A DNA stretch of 11,624 bases from Bacteroidota bacterium (lineage in GTDB: Bacteria; Bacteroidota; Bacteroidia; Bacteroidales; VadinHA17), in NCBI GenBank assembly GCA_022711195.1, contig JAKLFN010000050.1:1-11624 (forward strand), read 5' to 3'. A model generated the notes under the pieces. That model was not told where the DNA came from, ran no database searches, and was given only the letters and a program-made list of their open reading frames with translations. How positions within the stretch are numbered: the first letter of the stretch is position 1; each line of letters opens with the position of its first letter. Made by a program: the position numbers and the translations under genes. Shown one piece after another: positions 6,533 through 11,624 of the stretch.

Positions 6533-8953
6533 TTATTCGTACTTAAGCGATTGTGCCGGATTTACCCGCGCCGCCTTCATGATCCTGTAGCTGATGGTAA
6601 TTATTGCAACAAGTATCGCAATCATTAGTCCTGCAAGAAAACTCATCACCCCCGGGTTGATCCTGAAATAGAAATTTTCAAGCCATTTGTTTGCAATAAA
6701 ATATATCAAAGGCCATGCTATCAGTGCCGAAACTGTGATAAGGATAAAGATCTCCCTCGAGACCACGAAGTATATTCCCGCTATTGATGATCCCATGGCT
6801 TTCCGAACACCAATTTCCTTCGTTTTCTGTTCAACAGTGAATGAAGTGAGCCCGAATAATCCGAGCGCTGCAATAAAAATAGCAATAATAGAGAATATGA
6901 CAGCCAGCTGTGCATTTTGCTTCTCCTGTAAGTACATCTGCTCAAAATCCTGATCAATAAAATAGTACTGGAGAGGGTCATTCGATGTGAATTCCTTCCA
7001 TCTCTCCTCGATCATTGCAATAGTCTGCTGATAGTTCTGTGCCGATAGCCTTACTGTTACATATCCCCAGAAATTTTCATTCCCCTTGAAAAGAAAAACA
7101 TAAGGCTGGACAGGATTGCGCAGCGATTCAAAATTGAAGTTCTTAACAATACCTATCACCTGGATAAACCTCATCCTGCCACCATCGCCGGGCTGTACAA
7201 ACCTGGTTTTGGAAATGTCGGTGATCCCGAAATTTTTTGCAGCGCTTTCATTTATAATGCAGGTACTGCTGTCTGTGGCAAAATTCCTGTCGAAATCCCT
7301 TCCTTCAACCAGCGACATACCATATGTATTTATATAATCGAAATCGACCCAGTTGGTAGTCATCAGGAACGACTCATCCTTTCTTCCTTCAATACCATAA
7401 CCATTATTATTGTTATTCCGGCCGGGGACTGCCGTGGAGCTTGAAATATTGATTACCCCGGGTATCTCTTTTACAGCGCTTTTGAACGCTTCCACTCTCG
7501 ATTCGAGAGCCCCGGCCCTGTTTATCACGAGCATCTGTTCCTTGTTGAATCCAACATCCTTGTTCAGCATATAAGAAATCTGGCGGTACATTATCAGAGT
7601 CCCTATAATTAATAGTATTGAGGCAGAAAACTGGAAAACAACCAGGATCCGTCTTAATGTTCCGTTATGCATGTTACCGTTTTTGCTGCTCTTAAGAACC
7701 TGGTACGGATTGAATGACGAAAGGAAGAGAGCAGGATAGCTTCCCGACAGGAATCCGGTGAAAATGGCGAAAGCAAGCAGTACAGGTATATTGTACCAGT
7801 TGGAAAAGAGATTAAGCTTCAGGCTGGCTCCAAGAAGATCGTTGAAGTAAGGAATGCTGATCTTTACAATTACAAGTGCTATAAGAAGAGAGATAAATGC
7901 CAGGAATGTCGATTCGGTAAGGAACTGTGTAACAAGCATCCCGCGTGTCGATCCTGCAACTTTCTTGATGCCCACTTCCTTTGCCCTCCTTGATGCCTGG
8001 GCTGTTGCCAGGTTCATAAAATTAATGGCCGCTATCAGCACAATAAGAATTGAGACCGTACCGAAAATGATAAGGTATTTCGGGTCACTGGCTTCACCAA
8101 ACTGCTGCTGGACAGACGGGTCGAGATGAATATCTGTAAGGTTCTGAAGGTAAAACCTGTACTTGTTTCCCTGTGCATTGAAATCGGCAATTGAGATCCC
8201 CATATACTGCTGAAGTTCCGGTCCGACATATTTTTCGAGCATAGCCGGGATCTTTTCATCCACTGTTTTAAAACTTGTATTCGGCTTTAACAGCAGGTAG
8301 GTACTGAAGCTGTTGCTCAGCCATACCGGGCTTTGCGATCTTGGATTTGTCATGAACGAGGTAAGGATATTTGCCTCAAAATGAGAGTTCCCCGGCACAT
8401 CTTCCATGACCCCCGTAATAAAATACCTTGAAGTGTCATTCCCGATCTTTATTGCCTTGTCGATCGGATCCTCGTCGCCAAAAATCCTCCGGGCGGTTGA
8501 TTCGGTTATAACCGCCTTCCTCGGAGAATTTAAAAGGTTATCAGGATCACCTTTTAAAACCTTTATAGAGAAAATATTGAAAAAGGAGGAATCAACTTCA
8601 ATAATATCATCATCGGTAAATGTTTTGTCATTGTATTCAACAACAGTCGGACCACGGCCGTTCATTCTTACATAGTCCTCAACTTCGGGAAATTCTCTCA
8701 GCATGGTGGGACCTATTACGGCACATGTGTAAGCGCCCACGATCTCCTGCCCCCCGATTTTACCGTTGAGCACAAGCCTGAAGATCCTCTCTTTCTTTAC
8801 ATTGAATTTGTCGTAACCTGCCTCGCTGATCACAAAAAGTGCAATCAGCAGACTGCAGGCTATTCCTATAGAAAGGCCAAGAATATTGATGATAATGTAT
8901 GATCTCTGCCTCTTAAAAGACCTGATACTGTATCTTAATAAATTACTGAACAT
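6533..8953 (-). CDS. FtsX/MacB-type ABC permease, second gene of the permease operon
   Basis: This 806-residue inner-membrane permease has the same double layout as its neighbours. Membrane segments are predicted at about 19-42, 294-314, 345-367, 388-410, 434-456, 682-706, 732-756 and 769-790. Periplasmic MacB_PCD-like domains fill about 45-290 and 457-680. Coupling helices read SRRAKEVGIKKVAG (321-334) and TKEIGVRKAMG (711-721), and the tail is NPAQSLKYE. The second periplasmic domain holds five consecutive Asn (513-517), encoded by an AAT/AAC triplet run at 7403-7417; this could be a length-variable spot but stays in frame. It shares with the next gene upstream (8997-11369) patterns such as GIKKVAG and DFDRNF versus DFSREF, so they are paralogues, though divergent enough to suggest an old duplication. 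The intergenic gaps are 43 bases upstream and 12 downstream, consistent with co-transcription. Confidence 0.93.
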   Translation of the reverse strand: MFSNLLRYSIRSFKRQRSYIIINILGLSIGIACSLLIALFVISEAGYDKFNVKKERIFRLVLNGKIGGQEIVGAYTCAVIGPTMLREFPEVEDYVRMNGRGPTVVEYNDKTFTDDDIIEVDSSFFNIFSIKVLKGDPDNLLNSPRKAVITESTARRIFGDEDPIDKAIKIGNDTSRYFITGVMEDVPGNSHFEANILTSFMTNPRSQSPVWLSNSFSTYLLLKPNTSFKTVDEKIPAMLEKYVGPELQQYMGISIADFNAQGNKYRFYLQNLTDIHLDPSVQQQFGEASDPKYLIIFGTVSILIVLIAAINFMNLATAQASRRAKEVGIKKVAGSTRGMLVTQFLTESTFLAFISLLIALVIVKISIPYFNDLLGASLKLNLFSNWYNIPVLLAFAIFTGFLSGSYPALFLSSFNPYQVLKSSKNGNMHNGTLRRILVVFQFSASILLIIGTLIMYRQISYMLNKDVGFNKEQMLVINRAGALESRVEAFKSAVKEIPGVINISSSTAVPGRNNNNNGYGIEGRKDESFLMTTNWVDFDYINTYGMSLVEGRDFDRNFATDSSTCIINESAAKNFGITDISKTRFVQPGDGGRMRFIQVIGIVKNFNFESLRNPVQPYVFLFKGNENFWGYVTVRLSAQNYQQTIAMIEERWKEFTSNDPLQYYFIDQDFEQMYLQEKQNAQLAVIFSIIAIFIAALGLFGLTSFTVEQKTKEIGVRKAMGSSIAGIYFVVSREIFILITVSALIAWPLIYFIANKWLENFYFRINPGVMSFLAGLMIAILVAIITISYRIMKAARVNPAQSLKYE

Positions 8954-8996
8954 AAAAGAATCTTTTTGGTTAGTCTTATGATAGATTTGTTTTCAA

Positions 8997-11369
8997 TTAC
9001 TCAACTTTTAAAGCCTCCGCCGGATTTATCAGTGACGCTTTGACAGCCTGGAAAGTTACAGTGGCCAGGGCAATGAGGAAAGCAGCGGCAGCAATTATCA
9101 CAAAGATCAAGATATTGATCTCTATCCTGCTGGCAAACTGCTTAAGAAGATTTTCAACAATTATCCATCCTGCGGGCAGGGCAATAACCAGCGAAACAGA
9201 AATCAGTATAAGGTATTCCTTCACAACTGAGAAAAGTATTGCAGGGATACCTGCTCCCATCACTTTTCTGATACCTATCTCGTTTGTCCTTCTTTCGGCC
9301 GAGTATGCCGACAGACCATATAATCCCAGGCATGCAATAATTACAGCCAGTATGGTGAAGTATTTCAATAAGCGGGTCAGACGAAGCTGAGTCCTGAACA
9401 GATTATTGTAATCCTCGTCGGTAAAAGTGTAGTCGAACGGATATTCCGGGAGTACGTTTTTCCAGGCTTTCTCTGCTGTCTTTAAGGATTCAGGTATGCT
9501 CCCCGGGGTAAGCCTGATCAATATATAATTAAGATATTGCGGACCCGTCAGTGCGAATGCTATCGGTTCAACAGGCTGATCGGCGCCTTTGAAATTGAAA
9601 TTCTTCAGAACACCTACGATCCTCCCGTGCAATCCCATGAAGCTGAATCTCTTCCCTACGGCATCACCGGTTCCCATAATTTTTGCCACCTCCTCGTTTA
9701 CAAGAAAATTTCCTGTCGTATCTTCAGCAAAATCTGAAACAAATTCACGGGAAAAATCCCTGCCTGCTGCAAGCTCCATTTTCATGGTGCTGAGGTAATC
9801 ATAATCAACAGCGTTGGTTCCTATCAGGACGCTCTTTTCAGGATCCCTGCCATCCCAGTCCGCGCCGCCGGAGTTGCTGCCCATCATAACCGGATTGCTC
9901 CTTGTTGCAGTAACACCCTGTATAAGAGGCTCCTTCAGAAGCTCGCTCTTAAGTGATGGGTATTTTGGTCTCATATCCTGGGCCATCGGTATGCATATAA
10001 GATTATTCTTGTCGAAACCCAGGTCCTTATCCTGGAGGTGCTTCAGCTGAAGGTACATGAAAACAGCAGCCACCGCAATAAGTATTGAAAGGGTGAACTG
10101 AACAACCACAAGTACCTGCCTGAACCTTGCACTGCCTTTACCGCTGGCCTGATCGCCTTTCAGAACCGCAACAGGATTAAAAGATGCGAGATGAAAGGCA
10201 GGGTAAACGCCTGCCAGGAAACCTGTAAACAATCCTGTACAAGCCACACTGATAATATACCTTAACTTCAAAAAGTCGCCCAGGACAAAATTCTTTCCTG
10301 TGATATTGTTGAATACAGGTAATGCAAGGCCTACAAGTACCAGCGCAATTACAAGAGCAATGAACACAAGCAGCAGGGATTCAAGCATGAATTGCACGAT
10401 CATTGCCTTCTGGTCTGCACCTGCCACTTTCTTTATTCCTATCTCCTTTGCCCTGCCGGCAGCCTTTGCCGTTGAAAGGTTGATGAAGTTTATACAGGCA
10501 ATTATCAAAACAAAAATTGCTATCAGGGTGAAGATATAGACAACAATGACCGGACCCTTCGAAATTTCAAAACCGAATTGCGAGTGCAGATGAATATCAA
10601 GCAACGGAAAGACCATATATTTGGTTTGTGTCTCAGGCATGAACCCGAGAACCACATCGGTAAGCTTTTTGTCGACAGCCTTCGGATCTGCACCTTTCTC
10701 GAGGAGCAGGAATGTTAGTATAGAGTTATTACCCCAGAAGTCATCAATGGCATTAATCTGTCTTAAAAAAGAATAGGGGATAACTCCCTGGAATGAAAAT
10801 ATCGAATTGCCCGGAAGATCTTTCATCACTCCTGTGACCATGAACTGAACTTTGTTTTCAAGAGTGATTAATTTACCCATCGGATTTGTGGCGCCAAAAT
10901 ATTTTGTGGCAAGCTTCTCGGTAAGAACAATGGAATTGGGAGACCTCAGCGCTGTTTCTGCATCGCCAAGGATAAAAGGCATGGTGAATATCTTAAAAAG
11001 GCCGGAATCGGCAGCCACAATTGAGGATTCAAAAAATACTTTTTCGTCCTGGCGAAACAATATCCGCGGAAGCCTGTTGATACGTGTCTGTTCCCTGATC
11101 TCAGGTATCTTTTCTTTCCATACCGGCCCGCTGGGATGAGGAGTTACCGTAACATGATAACGGTTCCCTGAATAGAACTGATCCTCCTCGACACGATAGA
11201 TATTTTTTGCATTGACGTTGTGCTTTTCATAGCTCAGCTCATTCATTATCCATAGAAGAATGAGTAACGATGCTGTCAGCCCGATTGCAAGGCCGAAAAT
11301 ATTGATAAACGCAAATCCTTTGTTTTTCAATATATTACGGAAGGCCAGTCGAAAAAATGTCCTGATCAT
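8997..11369 (-). CDS. FtsX/MacB-type ABC permease, first gene of the permease operon
   Basis: This 790-residue inner-membrane permease is the promoter-proximal member of the leftward trio. It starts MIRTFFRLAFRNILKNKGFA, the amphipathic lead-in usual in this family, just before the first helix (about 19-42). Further helices are predicted at about 274-298, 328-350, 370-394, 418-440, 670-690, 715-738 and 752-774. Periplasmic MacB_PCD-like domains lie at about 45-270 and 441-665. Coupling helices are GRAKEIGIKKVAGA (305-318) and RRTNEIGIRKVMGAG (693-707), and the tail is NPAEALKVE. No Walker motifs are present. The ATG at 11369 is supported by this N-terminus. The 5' leader holds the sequence TTAAAACCAAACC immediately before the ATG, an inverted repeat at 11391-11443 and a heptamer tandem repeat at 11468-11517, so expression of the whole operon may be set here. 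Confidence 0.93.
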   Translation of the reverse strand: MIRTFFRLAFRNILKNKGFAFINIFGLAIGLTASLLILLWIMNELSYEKHNVNAKNIYRVEEDQFYSGNRYHVTVTPHPSGPVWKEKIPEIREQTRINRLPRILFRQDEKVFFESSIVAADSGLFKIFTMPFILGDAETALRSPNSIVLTEKLATKYFGATNPMGKLITLENKVQFMVTGVMKDLPGNSIFSFQGVIPYSFLRQINAIDDFWGNNSILTFLLLEKGADPKAVDKKLTDVVLGFMPETQTKYMVFPLLDIHLHSQFGFEISKGPVIVVYIFTLIAIFVLIIACINFINLSTAKAAGRAKEIGIKKVAGADQKAMIVQFMLESLLLVFIALVIALVLVGLALPVFNNITGKNFVLGDFLKLRYIISVACTGLFTGFLAGVYPAFHLASFNPVAVLKGDQASGKGSARFRQVLVVVQFTLSILIAVAAVFMYLQLKHLQDKDLGFDKNNLICIPMAQDMRPKYPSLKSELLKEPLIQGVTATRSNPVMMGSNSGGADWDGRDPEKSVLIGTNAVDYDYLSTMKMELAAGRDFSREFVSDFAEDTTGNFLVNEEVAKIMGTGDAVGKRFSFMGLHGRIVGVLKNFNFKGADQPVEPIAFALTGPQYLNYILIRLTPGSIPESLKTAEKAWKNVLPEYPFDYTFTDEDYNNLFRTQLRLTRLLKYFTILAVIIACLGLYGLSAYSAERRTNEIGIRKVMGAGIPAILFSVVKEYLILISVSLVIALPAGWIIVENLLKQFASRIEINILIFVIIAAAAFLIALATVTFQAVKASLINPAEALKVE

Positions 11370-11390
11370 GGTTTGGTTTTAAGGTCCTTG

Positions 11391-11443
11391 TAAAGACGAA
11401 TATTAATTGTCACTGTTGCACAATGAGAAAAAAAGCGTCTTTA
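11391..11443. repeat. Nested inverted repeat in the leader of the permease operon
   Basis: TAAAGACG (11391-11398) and CGTCTTTA (11436-11443) are perfect 8-bp inverted arms, 37 bases apart. Inside them ATTGT (11406-11410) and ACAAT (11420-11424) form a second 5-bp pair. The element lies 22-74 bases upstream of the ATG at 11369. It could fold as a stem-loop in the permease mRNA leader or be a paired binding site. No known riboswitch or leader family is recognised, and chance remains possible in AT-rich DNA. Confidence 0.4.
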
Positions 11444-11467
11444 TATCGATTCCTGTTTACCAATGAA

Positions 11468-11517
11468 CTTTATCTTTTATCTTTTATCTTTTATCTTTTA
11501 TCTTTTGTCTTTTTATG
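11468..11517. repeat. Heptanucleotide tandem repeat (unit TTTTATC / GATAAAA)
   Basis: Four perfect TTTTATC units run from 11475 to 11502. They are flanked by one-mismatch copies CTTTATC (11468-11474) and TTTTGTC (11503-11509), and after one extra T by TTTTATG (11511-11517). The array lies about 100-150 bases upstream of the permease start at 11369 and about 90-140 upstream of the divergent start at 11608. Such arrays can change length by slippage. A unit of seven outside coding sequence could alter promoter spacing or DNA bending without any frameshift. Effects on expression are inference. Confidence 0.9.
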
Positions 11518-11549
11518 TTAATGATCTGTTAATCTGAACCTGCCGGAGA

Positions 11550-11578
11550 TTGTATAAGAAAAAAATGTTATAATTTTA
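11550..11578 (+). promoter_or_regulatory. Weak candidate Bacteroidota-type promoter for the rightward gene at the window edge
   Basis: TTG (11550-11552) and TAATTTTA (11571-11578), 18 bases apart, loosely resemble the -33 TTTG and -7 TAnnTTTG elements of the primary sigma factor of Bacteroidota. The last base of the -7 element is A instead of G. The site lies 29 bases before the ATG at 11608. In AT-rich DNA such a match is easily fortuitous. Confidence 0.2.
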
Positions 11579-11607
11579 AAAACCAACCAACCATAATCTG
11601 AATATCA

Positions 11608-11624
11608 ATGATTAAAAACCTCCT
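11608..11624 (+). CDS. Possible start of a divergent gene, perhaps another FtsX-type permease (cut by the window end)
   Basis: Only 17 bases are visible: ATG followed by codons for I-K-N-L and two bases of a sixth codon. The sequence M-I-K-N-hydrophobic is a common first turn of Bacteroidota double-FtsX permeases, and the neighbouring permease starts M-I-R-T-F-F. The upstream run TTTAAAAACCAACCAACC resembles the TTAAAACCAAACC that precedes the permease start at 11369 on the other strand. The evidence is thin, and any gene, or none, could start here. Confidence 0.35.

Noticed and set aside
7403..7417. AAT/AAC triplet run encoding five Asn in the middle permease, considered as a phase-variable repeat
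   Set aside because: Only five codons, interrupted by one AAC, and changes by whole triplets would keep the frame. Recorded in the gene entry but not strong enough as a separate finding.
11370..11607. Sigma-54 promoter for the permease operon
   Set aside because: I scanned both strands for GG-N10-GC and found none, so direct control of this start by the adjacent activator is not supported within this region.

Overview
The window looks like chromosomal DNA of a member of the Bacteroidota, probably Bacteroidales-like. This is inferred from three things: stacked, roughly 800-residue double-FtsX permeases ending in the '(S/A)L(R/K)xE' tail common in that phylum; starts that mostly lack Shine-Dalgarno sequences; and frequent use of AGG (Arg) and ATA (Ile) codons. 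I see no RNA genes, transposases, CRISPR arrays or phage genes.

Left part (1-2724, + strand): a compact operon encodes the C-terminal half of a TolC-type outer-membrane channel (its start lies outside the window), a membrane-anchored periplasmic adaptor of the HlyD/MacA type, and a MacB/LolD-type ABC ATPase. Together these are the channel, bridge and motor of a tripartite efflux or export pump. No permease follows on this strand.

Middle (2744-4107): a convergent gene encodes a sigma-54 activator of 306 residues. It has an AAA+ domain and a Fis-type helix-turn-helix but no receiver domain, so it resembles PspF in layout. It is divergent from a 102-residue GRAM/PH-like protein. The 134-base gap between them carries a perfect 17-bp palindrome, TGTCTAATTATTAGACA, the best operator candidate in the window.

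Right part (4145-11369, - strand): three tandem FtsX/MacB-type permease genes of 791, 806 and 790 codons are separated by 12 and 43 bases. They probably form one operon transcribed leftwards. Each protein has eight predicted membrane segments in two similar halves, like a fused MacB dimer without its ATPase. They most likely use the ATPase, adaptor and channel of the left operon; that link is inferred from proximity and family knowledge.

Right edge (11370-11624): an AT-rich divergent intergenic region of 238 bases holds a nested inverted repeat, a heptanucleotide tandem repeat (unit TTTTATC, or GATAAAA on the other strand), a weak promoter candidate, and the first 17 bases of a rightward ORF starting M-I-K-N-L. 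That start may belong to a fourth permease.

The most interesting feature is the regulatory centre: a receiverless sigma-54 activator with a variant GAFTDA loop, divergent from a small lipid-binding-like protein across a palindrome, inside a pump locus whose ATPase and permeases are on opposite strands.
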